From positions 6,567,122 through 6,631,121 of the forward strand of contig OY744605.1 of the NCBI GenBank assembly GCA_963556255.1: a stretch of 64,000 nucleotides of DNA, written 5' to 3'. The notes under the pieces were generated by a model. It saw only the letters and a list, made by a program, of their open reading frames with translations. It was not told the origin of the DNA and did not search any database. Below are positions 39,795 through 48,931 of the stretch, piece after piece (positions within the stretch are counted from its first letter, which is position 1; every line of letters starts with the position of its first letter). This DNA is from Allolobophora icterica. Taxonomy: Eukaryota; Annelida; Clitellata; Crassiclitellata; Lumbricidae. Both the position numbers and the translations under genes were made by a program.

Positions 39795-40190
39795 TTTTTA
39801 ATGGTAGCAGAGCGCGGTCAGATGATATTGCTCATCATTATTGACCTCTCAGCAGCATTCGACACAGTTGATCATGACATTTTAATCGACTGATTTTCTG
39901 CAGCGCTGACATCAGAGGTTCTCATCGACCTCTCAACAGCATTCGACACTGTTGATCATGATATCTTACTCAACAGGGTGTCAGCGGCGCTGGCCTCACA
40001 GGTTCAGCCCTATTTTGGTTCCGAAGAGTCCTACAAGACCTTACGCAGATGGCCTGTTTCAGCGGCAAACGAATGGTAACCTCCTGTGCTTGTCATCTGT
40101 GGCCTTCCACCAGGAAGTCGGTTGAGGTAAATCCTCTTCTCACTCTGTATACAGCTGAAGTGATTGCTGTCGTCACTCGCCGTGGTATTT
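39795..40190 (+). pseudogene. LINE reverse transcriptase fragments (CR1/L2-like)
   Basis: The RT motif-A region appears twice in tandem: IDLSAAFDTVDHD near 39,842 and LIDLSTAFDTVDHDILL near 39,925. Degraded sequence like the next RT block follows (SYLQD near 40,030; LLTLYTAE near 40,130). Stops and frame changes show it is dead. Confidence 0.75.
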
Positions 40191-40198
40191 GTGTCCAT

Positions 40199-40235
40199 GG
40201 GGCCCATGTGCCATGGGCCATGGCACATGGGCCCC
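40199..40235. repeat. Perfect 37-bp palindrome
   Basis: GGGGCCCATGTGCCATGG, one G, then the exact complement. It could extrude as a cruciform. It sits at the end of the LINE fragment. Confidence 0.95.
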
Positions 40236-40454
40236 TATGGTTTCAAGGCGTCGAGTCGCCGATGTAGAAAGGAATTAATTATACGTCAATCAACAAATAT
40301 TCTAAACATGAACATTTCCAAATCATTGGCCCTTTGCATGACTATATTGGCGAGGCCCCCAAGTGATCGCAGTCCGACTCTGCGTATACAAGCAGTATCG
40401 CTGTTAGGAGGTGCAAACGCTCTTCATACCACGACTTTCAAATTGATCTATAGC

Positions 40455-41010
40455 TAGCCACAGAGGCAGACACAGAGGCAGACACAGAGGCAGACACAGA
40501 GACAGACACAAAGACAGACACACAGGCAGATACAGACACACATGTACATAAAGAGACAAACACACAGACAGATACAGAGACATACACATAGGCAGGCATA
40601 GAGACAGACACACAGGCAGATACAGAGACAGACACACACAGAGATACAGAGACAGACACAAAGGCAGACACAAAGGCAGACACAGAGGCAGACACAGAGA
40701 CAGACACAAAGACAGACACAAAGACAGATATAAAGACAGACACACAGACAGATACAGAGACAGACAAACATGTAGATAAAGAGACAGACACACAGACAGG
40801 TACAGAGACAGACACATAGGCAGGCATAGAGACAGACACATAGGTAGACACACAGACAGACATAGAGACACACACGCAGAAACAGAGAAACACACATAGA
40901 CAGACACATAGGCAGACACAGAGACACAGAGACAGACACATAGACAGATGCAGACACAGATACAGAAGCAGACACATAGATAGACACACAGGCAGACATA
41001 AAGTTGATGA
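40455..41010 (+). repeat. CAGACA-type hexanucleotide array
   Basis: Degenerate CAGACA/CAGAGG/CACAGA units run over 550 bp. All three - frames stay open because the unit has no stop; they are not genes. Confidence 0.95.
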
Positions 41011-41160
41011 GAGGGTGTTTGTCCATAAGTAAGCGTCTAATTTTAGACGCATCCAAAAGCTGTATATATAATGCTAACATTTCAATGATATATTTATTAA
41101 ATGATCTCATAGCTCATTACTGACCTTTATAGTCAGTTTGATGACATGTGAGCTGTTCTG

Positions 41161-41286
41161 TTGTTGACTCTAGTTAATGCTATGTAGGCCATTTTTTATT
41201 TTATTTTTTGTTTATTGCCTCTGTTGTTGACTCTAGTTAATGCTATGTAGGCCATTTTTTATTTTATTTTTTGTTTATTGCCTCTG
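41161..41286 (+). repeat. Perfect 63-bp tandem duplication
   Basis: Two copies of a unit starting TTGTTGACTCTAGTTAATGC and ending TTTATTGCCTCTG-like follow each other directly. They appear identical, so the duplication is young. Confidence 0.9.
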
Positions 41287-41749
41287 GCTATCGACCAGAA
41301 GAAAGTGTCACCATGTACAGCCAGTTACTGGCAGAACCCCCCAATTTTAGCCCCCCTCCCTCAGGGCCAGGTACACGATTTTCACATGTACATAGTGAAC
41401 ACTTTATCTTAGTCAATAGACCGAGAAGCGCTAGAGCTCCGATCTCGAAATTGCCTTTTATATTTTATTTCCGTCGACTAAAAAGATGTTTAAGGAGGCT
41501 TATTTTCTGTAGCTATAACTATTAGAATCCCGCGTTTGCAGAAAAAGCAAATATAACTCTAAAACGCACTTCAAATATTGCAATTTATAATCCCATATCT
41601 TTGATAGTTAAAGTTGATTAAATTGTTATAATTTATGTTTTGGTTCTTATGTGACTAATTACGGCTAACGAAGCGTGGCGCCTCTATCGGCAGATCTAGC
41701 GTATTACGTCGTGTTTAGGCCTACATAATAACCGCATGCGGTTTCTATG

Positions 41750-43169
41750 ATGAAATTCAGGGCCGTTTTAATGTCGTTGTAGGCCCTAGGCACTCTTGCA
41801 TTCGTAGGCCCTTCCATATACCTATCGACTAACTCATCGTCTCTTACATTCACCTTAGACTCCCCCCGTCCGCAGTCTTGGTGTCACTTTTGATCCACAC
41901 CTGTCCTTCTCTAACCACATCTCCAACCTCTCGCTCTCCTGCTTCATCCACATTCGTGACCTCCGACGCATCCGGCCTATGCTCGACCTTAAAACTGCCT
42001 CCAACATTGCTGCCTCCATTATTCCTTCAAAGCTTGATTACTACAATTCCCTCTTCCTTAACCTTTATTCCACACAAATCAGGTTTCTTCAACGTATCCA
42101 AAACTCACTAGCCAGAGCTGTCAGCCTGTCACTAAAACGCCCAGACATCACCATATCACTCCCGTCCTCAAATCACTCCATTGGTTAAAAATCCCAGAGC
42201 GAATCCACTTCAAAGTCCTATCACGAACCTACAATTCCCTACAATATTCCCAGCCCAAGTACCTCCGTGATCTCTTCACCATCCAGGCAACCCGCTCCAC
42301 CCGATCATCCTCAATTCTCAGTCTTTCGATTCACAGTCACTTCTCGTCTCAAGTTCTCCAACCGAGCCATATCCAACACCGCAGTGACCGCACCACGTAC
42401 GCCTCTGGAACGATCTCCCCTGAATTCCGCAGATTCTCATGCAGTTCCTCCATCATCATTGCAACCGGTCCTCCATCCTCCTCCTCACGTTCCTCTATCT
42501 ATCACCACCGGGCGTTCAACTCAAAATAGAATTCTCACCTTTTCAAACACTCCTACGCTGCATGACTCAGCTGACCCTTCGCCTTCCAATTCTTCTCGCC
42601 CTAAACGACACCCGCCTTGACAGCTGCTCTGTCTCCTCTCTTGATCTGGCCCTCTGGAAACCGGACTCGGACCTCTTTTGGACTACTCTCTGGAAATCCC
42701 CCCTCTGTTTTGACATAGCGCTCGTGAATAGGCTGGTGCCCTGCGCTTGGCCTTCGAGTGGCGCCTTAGAAATTTGGATATTTACGATTAAGTAATACGA
42801 CCCCAACTAAACTGTCAACTTTGGATTAAAGCTAACTGCACTGCTTTCAATTGAAAACGACTTAGTGCGGAAATGACATTTGAAGACGTTATAACTTATA
42901 TGTAATTTTGCTAATGCAAAGAGCCGCAAAGTTCATATAATGTAGGTTAGCACAGCTTAATATAAACTGTTTCAGTACAAAGTTATTAAATTTGAACTTG
43001 CTGATGTTTGCAATTTTCCTTTTTCATTTCCCGGTCACTCATTTAATATCTCATTTTCAGATTTTCAGACTTTCGTAGGCCCCTGAAAGCTTCGTAGGCC
43101 CCTGAAAGCTTCGTAGGCCCTAGGCACAGTGCCTACTGTGCCTAGTGGATAAACGGCCCTGATGAAATT
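41750..43169. mobile_element. Non-autonomous hAT-like element (1,404 bp) carrying LINE DNA
   Basis: The element 41758-43161 begins CAGGGCCGTTT and ends AAACGGCCCTG. It is flanked by the perfect 8-bp duplication ATGAAATT (41750-41757, 43162-43169). Subterminal GTAGGCCC repeats occur at both ends. The interior is mostly a LINE 3' fragment (41845-42790). No transposase was seen. Confidence 0.9.
41845..42790 (+). pseudogene. LINE ORF2 C-terminus and 3' tail (CR1/L2-like)
   Basis: The + strand, over several frames, reads HISNLSLSCFIHIRDLRRIR, then ASIIPSKLDYYNSLFLNL, RFLQRIQNSLARAV, SLHWLKIPERIHFKVL and KFSNRAIS. This is the classic order for the C-terminal part of L2/CR1-type reverse transcriptases. 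A 3' tail with GTGCCCTGCGCTTGG ends near 42,790. Frameshifts make it a pseudogene. Confidence 0.8.
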
Positions 43170-43818
43170 AGACGAATAATTATTATTTAGCCAATAAACA
43201 TTATTGCCTGTATAAGCAGAACATATGCGCTGTATTGTCTATTACCACTTAAATGACATTTTATTTAATTTTGAAGCTAATTTTGTATAATTTTTTCAAT
43301 GCGCAACGATGCCGCAGTGGACCACACTATGTTAACATATCTTAGACATGACCGAGATCAGATCGTGTGTGTGTGTGTATGTGTGTGTACTTACTGTATC
43401 CATATCCCCTTCCTCCCTTTTCCCCTTGCCTCCCCTTCCTTCCCTACCCCGAAGCCGCGGGTCCGGGGGTCCTCTTTCGGCAAAATTTTGGAATTCTACA
43501 TTGCCGTAGGTGAATTTTAGCGCATTTTCAGAGAGAGAAAACTGGTCTCTTGTCAAGGTTTTCGTCGTAAGAAACTATTCAAAATTCACGTGACTGACTG
43601 ACATAGTTGCGCAATAACTGACTTTTTCTCAATTAAAGTTTTACTAGTCACATGACACGATGGCTTTGGGAATTTTTACGAGCATTTCGTATTGATAAAG
43701 TAGGCCTAGGCCTATAGGCCAGGCTAAAAGAGATCTGACTAGCAACACTACAGTACTGGTGTTCAGATACTGCTGTATTTGGAGTCTTGATCTTCGAATT
43801 CTATCATAGTTGGGATGT
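43170..43818. other. No gene seen
   Basis: AT-rich DNA with a short (GT)n at 43362-43388 and a GC-richer patch near 43,450. It is the left flank of the Gmr1-like element. Confidence 0.5.
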
Positions 43819-43823
43819 GTGAC
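43819..43823. repeat. Outer target-site duplication, left (GTGAC)
   Basis: GTGAC before the left LTR equals GTGAC at 56094-56098. The duplication shows the outer LTRs belong to one insertion despite the 12.3 kb span. Confidence 0.9.
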
Positions 43824-44255
43824 TGTCGCGGTCGACTCCTTCGATCGCAACGACGAACCAACGAAGGAACTATTAAAAGATCTTTATTTAAAAATAAAGT
43901 CGATTAAGTGTAAAGTAAGTCAACTCGTCTATCAAATATCACAATCGTAGACAGCACACAGGTTGGCTGGTCTCGATTGAACGTCATACGATCAATGTTT
44001 CAACGTTTACAAATCTTCGTCAAAAGGCCCCTAATGTACAGCAGGTCTATCTTATATAGGGTTCTCCGGGATTCCAGAACGTTCTGTGACGTCACTGTAC
44101 TTTTCCCTGGAAAGTCCTACTGAACACGTATATCCTTGTTGCATGCACCGAACTAATGTTGACAGCTTGCTGCAGAATTTTCCGTGCGTTGTAAACAAGC
44201 TTGTTGACGCGTCGGTTTTCTTCCCTTGATGCATGCACCCGCGTAGACCACGACA
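43824..44255 (-). repeat. 3' LTR of outer element
   Basis: TGTCGC...CGACA, 432 bp. It matches 55662-56093 by eye and differs from the inner LTRs at nine positions that I count. Confidence 0.95.
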
Positions 44256-44269
44256 TTCCCTCCGCCCTC
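44256..44269 (-). other. Polypurine tract of outer element
   Basis: The element strand reads GAGGGCGGAGGGAA directly before the 3' LTR. Confidence 0.8.
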
Positions 44270-44450
44270 AGATGATGACACGTCTTCAGCACCATCCCGA
44301 ACGGGTCATCACGATCAAGCCGGGCCTCCAGACTCCATCTCGACACAGCATATACAAACAAGACAAAACACATCAGTTAGTCAATTTATCTATACAATTT
44401 GCGGGCTTGATCCTTGTGTGTCGGGCTATTTCCCCCCTTCACCCTCCGAG

Positions 44451-47400
44451 TCACAACCGAGAGAGGAAATCAGCCACCGTGTTCTGACGTCCAGGACGAT
44501 ATCGAAAGTCCACGTTAAACTCTTGCAATGCTAACGCCCAACGAGTCAGTTTCGCACTCTTAGGGCTTGCATCTGTGAGATAAGACAAAGGATTATGATC
44601 TGAATAAATGATTATCCTTGATAAAAATATCCATGACTTGAATCGTTTAAGTGCCCAAATTACTGCGAAAGCCTCTCTCTCAATTGTAGACCAATGCATC
44701 TGTGTATCTGTAAGTTTAAGGCTAGCAAAAGCAATTGGTTTTTCTTGACCTTCTTCGGTCCACTGAAACAAGCAACACCCGACCGCGGTGGCACTTGCGT
44801 CAACACTTAAACCAAATTCCTTAGTGAAATCAATGGTATGCAACTGTGTAGCTTTACTGAGATCATCCTTTAACTTATCTAGTGCTTCTTGATGCTTTTG
44901 CTCCCAAGGCACCTTCGTAGGTATGTTATCTCGTGTCAAATCAGTTATTACCCGTGCTTTTTCAGCTAAAGCAGGTATAAAATTTCGAAAGTAACTGAAA
45001 AAACCCATAACCTTTCTAACGTCTTTCTTTGTTGTTGGAGGATGGATATCATTGATCGTAGCGATCTTACCTGGATCAGGTTCAATACAACCTGACCCTA
45101 CTATATGGCCAACAAACTTTATTTTGTTTTGTGCAAAATTACATTTTCTTAAATTCAAAGTGAGTCCTGCTTCCTCAATAGTTTGTAAGAATTTCTCTAG
45201 ATGTTCTAAATGGTCATTCCAATTCATTGAAACCACTGCCATATCATCGACGAATGGTTCGGTAAAACTTCGTACTGGATGTAAAACTTGGGTCATAGCA
45301 CGAATAAAGGTATTGCTAGCGGACTTGAGTCCAAACGGCATTCTTGTGAACTCAAAAAGTCCTGCATCACATACGAATGCCGTAAGCCATCGATGTTCTT
45401 TCCGAACTGGAATTTGCCAATACCCCGATTTCGCGTCGAAAACACTAATAAACTTTGCCCGTCCCACCTTTTGTAAGACGTCAGCAATGTCTGGGGTCGG
45501 GTAACAATCACCTAGAGAATATTTGTTAACATGGCGATAATCAATTGCCAATCGAACGCCATTTTGACCTTTGGGTCCCTTTAAAACGCAAACTACCGGA
45601 CTGGCCATTTCACTTTTCGATGGTCGAATGATGTCTAATGCCAACATTTCTTCTATCTGGCGTTGTACTTCAGGTTTAAGTAGCTCAGGTACTTTATATG
45701 CCCTTAAACGCTTAGGAGTGAAATCATGAGTTATCTTAATTTCATGTTCTAATACTGGACAATACCCAGGTCTATCCACAAATACTGCCGTGTGCCGATC
45801 CAAAATTTCAAAAAGTTGCTTCTGTTCCTCTTGCGAAAGATGCGCTATAATCAGAGGATCAATTCGCTTACTCGGGCTTATTTGATCACGTTCTTCCTGA
45901 TCTATAACCTCTACTATACCAAATTCTTCATCTTGATCAACAATTACTGAACAGCTATTGATCATCGCTTGTTCGAGTCGTTCATGGTATCGCTTGATCT
46001 TATTTGCGTGTAAATGTCTTTGTTTTCCCTCTATTTCTACTATATAAGAATATGGGGATTTAACCTTGACTACGGTAGCAGGTCCTTGCCATCGACTATA
46101 AAATTTAGAACTACCAAAATCTGGTGCTAATACTGCTACTTTATCTCCAACTTCGTATTTTCTGTCAGTACTACGCAAGTTATAATAATCTGCATACCGC
46201 TTTGTTTCTATATCACTATAGTAATCTGCATAAACTTTCGCGAATTCGAGGTTTTCCTTCAGTGATTGGAGATACTCTTCGGGTGATTTACCTAAGTTAA
46301 GAGGTACTTTTCGTTCGCCAGCCCACGATTCCTTCAACACACTAAGTGGACCCCGAGGAAGAGTTCCATAAACCATAGTGAATGGCGAAATATGAGTCGT
46401 GCCTGAAGGTTTTTCTCTAAGGCTCCACAGAACAAACGGTAACAATTGGTGCCATCCACGAGGATCAGATTGAGCAAGCTTAAAGATCATGGTTTTCAAG
46501 CTTTGGTTGCATCTTTCAACCAATCCAGCTGCCTCAGGATGTCCAGGGGTATTAAATCTGGGACTACAACCCATTCGCCGCAAGAATTCTTTCGTCAAAC
46601 GACTGGTAAAGTTGGTACCACAATCAGAACTGATGATCCTTGGAATAGAAAAAGTTGTAAAAACTTGCAACAGAGCTTCACAAACTCCCTTTGCATTCAG
46701 CGATCTAAGAGGATACGCCATCGGCCAACGAGAAAATTTGTCCACCAGAACCAAAGCATAATTGTACTGGGGTTTCGATTTGTTGGATTCTCCAGTCACT
46801 ACCATAGGGCCAATACAATCCATATTTAGATGGTTAAAACAGAGTTCATCCGCCCTCGGAATAGGAGTGATCGGGACTCGATCTGCCACTTTAACTGGAG
46901 TTCTTAGTTGACAAATTTGACAAGACGCACAATATTCGCGAATCCTCTCATCCATTCTTGGAAACCAAAAGTTTAATTTGATCCTGGCTCTCGTTGCCTT
47001 AAAAGCCATGTGCCCAGCACATGGGGCATCGTGTGCTACTCGCAAGACAACCTCGATTCTATCTTCCGGTAAACATAATTGATTAACCTTATGTCCCATA
47101 ATTTCCCCTTTGTGGTACAGGAGGTTATTATCTATAAAGAAATTATTTTTATTCTGTCTCGCTTGTTGCCAGCAAGATATAAGATTGTGACAATTCTGTT
47201 GCTCACGCAATAAAGTATCATTATTCGCTACTCCCTCATCAGACTTGAACTCTGTTGACTCAACATCAAGAAAATTATCTGAATCATCAACTAGTTGCTC
47301 CTGAGAATATTCATTCACTTCTGACGGCAAGGATTCGTTGCTGTTACTTTTCTCGATATTAACTTCTAAGTTATCTTCTTCTGCCCCTTTATTTATTTGT

Positions 47401-47939
47401 ACACATCGATCTACGCCAGCTACCATCACTACATATTGCGAACTATCCCTTAATAGGTCCACAACATGGGGTGTCAGAATAACCCGTTCATTTAGTTCAG
47501 GGACTGCAGCGAACATGACGCACAAAGATGGCGCAATGTTTGTCGTTCCTTCCATTGAATTAGCTAATTTCATTTGTAGGTATACTACATCTGCCTTACA
47601 TCCTTCTCCCTGAAAACCAATTATATTAATCCGTTTAATCACGGGTAAGTTTAGTGACTCAATTAATTTCTTATCAATACAACAAATTTCTGCTCCTGAA
47701 TCAGATAATGCTGGCTGAGAAGGGAGATCTTCAATCTGTACATTGATATACGACCTCTCGTGTAATCCATCAATACTATTCTCGTATACCCTTACAGCAG
47801 TTTCCAACCCTATTGGTTTAGAATTATCCAATAAATTCCCTTGCTTTACCTGTTCAGGTATCTCATGCAACACGTTGACCTTCTCAACAACTAAGTCGAT
47901 CACTTCTTCAGTTGGGTTCCCAAATATACAAGTACTCAC
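44451..47939 (-). CDS. Pol part of outer Gmr1-like polyprotein, 1,162 aa
   Basis: This is the downstream piece of an interrupted gag-pol frame, which is open up to the inner insertion at 47,970. In order: aspartic protease (ALSDSGAE); integrase with an HHCC finger (HDAPCAGH...CASCQIC) and D, D, E at NMDCIGP, SSDCGTNF and GLVERCN; then reverse transcriptase with LAIDYRHVN, FDAKSGYWQIPV and the catalytic FVDDMAVVS; then RNase H (LSVDASATAVGCC; YSDHNPLSYL) to the stop at 44451. The RT catalytic motif is F/VDD. The first ATG here is only the first after the break, not the native start. With gag cut off, it could not be made as the normal polyprotein. Confidence 0.93.
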   Translation of the reverse strand: MSTCIFGNPTEEVIDLVVEKVNVLHEIPEQVKQGNLLDNSKPIGLETAVRVYENSIDGLHERSYINVQIEDLPSQPALSDSGAEICCIDKKLIESLNLPVIKRINIIGFQGEGCKADVVYLQMKLANSMEGTTNIAPSLCVMFAAVPELNERVILTPHVVDLLRDSSQYVVMVAGVDRCVQINKGAEEDNLEVNIEKSNSNESLPSEVNEYSQEQLVDDSDNFLDVESTEFKSDEGVANNDTLLREQQNCHNLISCWQQARQNKNNFFIDNNLLYHKGEIMGHKVNQLCLPEDRIEVVLRVAHDAPCAGHMAFKATRARIKLNFWFPRMDERIREYCASCQICQLRTPVKVADRVPITPIPRADELCFNHLNMDCIGPMVVTGESNKSKPQYNYALVLVDKFSRWPMAYPLRSLNAKGVCEALLQVFTTFSIPRIISSDCGTNFTSRLTKEFLRRMGCSPRFNTPGHPEAAGLVERCNQSLKTMIFKLAQSDPRGWHQLLPFVLWSLREKPSGTTHISPFTMVYGTLPRGPLSVLKESWAGERKVPLNLGKSPEEYLQSLKENLEFAKVYADYYSDIETKRYADYYNLRSTDRKYEVGDKVAVLAPDFGSSKFYSRWQGPATVVKVKSPYSYIVEIEGKQRHLHANKIKRYHERLEQAMINSCSVIVDQDEEFGIVEVIDQEERDQISPSKRIDPLIIAHLSQEEQKQLFEILDRHTAVFVDRPGYCPVLEHEIKITHDFTPKRLRAYKVPELLKPEVQRQIEEMLALDIIRPSKSEMASPVVCVLKGPKGQNGVRLAIDYRHVNKYSLGDCYPTPDIADVLQKVGRAKFISVFDAKSGYWQIPVRKEHRWLTAFVCDAGLFEFTRMPFGLKSASNTFIRAMTQVLHPVRSFTEPFVDDMAVVSMNWNDHLEHLEKFLQTIEEAGLTLNLRKCNFAQNKIKFVGHIVGSGCIEPDPGKIATINDIHPPTTKKDVRKVMGFFSYFRNFIPALAEKARVITDLTRDNIPTKVPWEQKHQEALDKLKDDLSKATQLHTIDFTKEFGLSVDASATAVGCCLFQWTEEGQEKPIAFASLKLTDTQMHWSTIEREAFAVIWALKRFKSWIFLSRIIIYSDHNPLSYLTDASPKSAKLTRWALALQEFNVDFRYRPGRQNTVADFLSRL

Positions 47940-47970
47940 CTTTTTAGAACTTGGTTTGGTCTGGCACTCC

Positions 47971-47975
47971 CTTGC
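47971..47975. repeat. Inner target-site duplication, left (CTTGC)
   Basis: It equals 53675-53679 on the other side of the inner element; the site lies in the gag zinc-knuckle codons of the outer element. Confidence 0.92.
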
Positions 47976-48407
47976 TGTCGCGGTCTACGCGGGTGCATGC
48001 ATCAAGGGAAGAAAACCGACGCGTCAACAAGCTTGTTTACATCGCACGGAAAATTCTGCAGCAAGCTGTCAACATTAATTCGGTGCATGCAACAAGGATA
48101 TACGTGTTCAGTAGGACTTTCCAGGGAAAAGTACAGTGACGTCACAGAACGTTCTGGAATCCGGGAGAACTCTATATAAGATAGACCTGATGTACATTAA
48201 GGGCCTTTTGACGAAGATTTGTAAACGTTGAAACATTGATCGTATGACGTTCAATCGAGACCAGCCAACCTGTGTGCTGTCTACGATTGTGATATTTGAT
48301 AGACGAGTTGACTTACTCTACACTTAATCGACTTTATTTTTAAATAAAGATCTTTTAATAGTTCCTTCGGTGGTTCGTCGTTGCGATCGAAGGAGTCGAC
48401 CGCGACA
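47976..48407 (+). repeat. 5' LTR of inner element
   Basis: TGTCGCGG...CCGCGACA, 432 bp, with TATA box near 48173 and AATAAA at 48343-48348. It matches 53243-53674 by eye. Confidence 0.95.
48137..48180 (+). promoter_or_regulatory. LTR promoter: CRE, heat-shock element, TATA
   Basis: TGACGTCA (48137-48144) is followed after two bases by GAAcgTTCtgGAA (48147-48159), a perfect three-unit heat-shock element, then TATATAAG at 48173. The same module occurs at 53404-53447 and, on the - strand, in both outer LTRs. The spacing fits a core promoter in U3. Confidence 0.7.
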
Positions 48408-48411
48408 TTAT

Positions 48412-48429
48412 TGGTGGCAGCGGTGGGAT
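48412..48429 (+). other. Primer binding site, tRNA-Leu(AAG)-like
   Basis: TGGTGGCAGCGGTGGGAT lies four bases after the LTR, identical to the outer element's site. Confidence 0.8.
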
Positions 48430-48931
48430 CATCGGTGTTGGATCCGGTGAAGAAGACGCGAGCCGGCGGAGGAAGGAGTCAACCCGGAGGATCAAGAGAC
48501 GGTCTGTTCCAGACAGCGAGCGGATCGAGACGCCTTTCTACCGTGGGAGACGGGTGAATCGGCATACGACAGTCGGACGGACGAAGTGCGTCGTTCGGCT
48601 GAGACAGCAGAAGACAGCAGTCAACATACGGGTAAGATCCTAGGTGTTGTCGTGGCTGAGAAGGAGAAAAGAGAGTGGAGTTGCAGCCGAGTGGGAGGCA
48701 GCCATTATTTCTCTTTCAATATCTGCTGATTATTTCTTTGAAATTTGATCCATTGTTGTGATCGAGGCCAGACTTGCGTGAGCTTGTATAGTTCTTGCGT
48801 ACTTGGCGAGTGTACTTCTTTGGATACTGCATAGTTGCACTTTGGGTTGTGGAATTTTCCTTTTGTGTGGCGGGTTTGCCGCGTGGTGTCTGTTTTTTTT
48901 GTTGATTGTTGTTGACTGACTGTTTGTAAAA

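Noticed and set aside
40404..41110. Three overlapping 170-218 codon frames on the - strand
   Set aside because: They come from one CAGACA-type array whose unit has no stop; all three frames are open and Cys/Val/Leu-biased.
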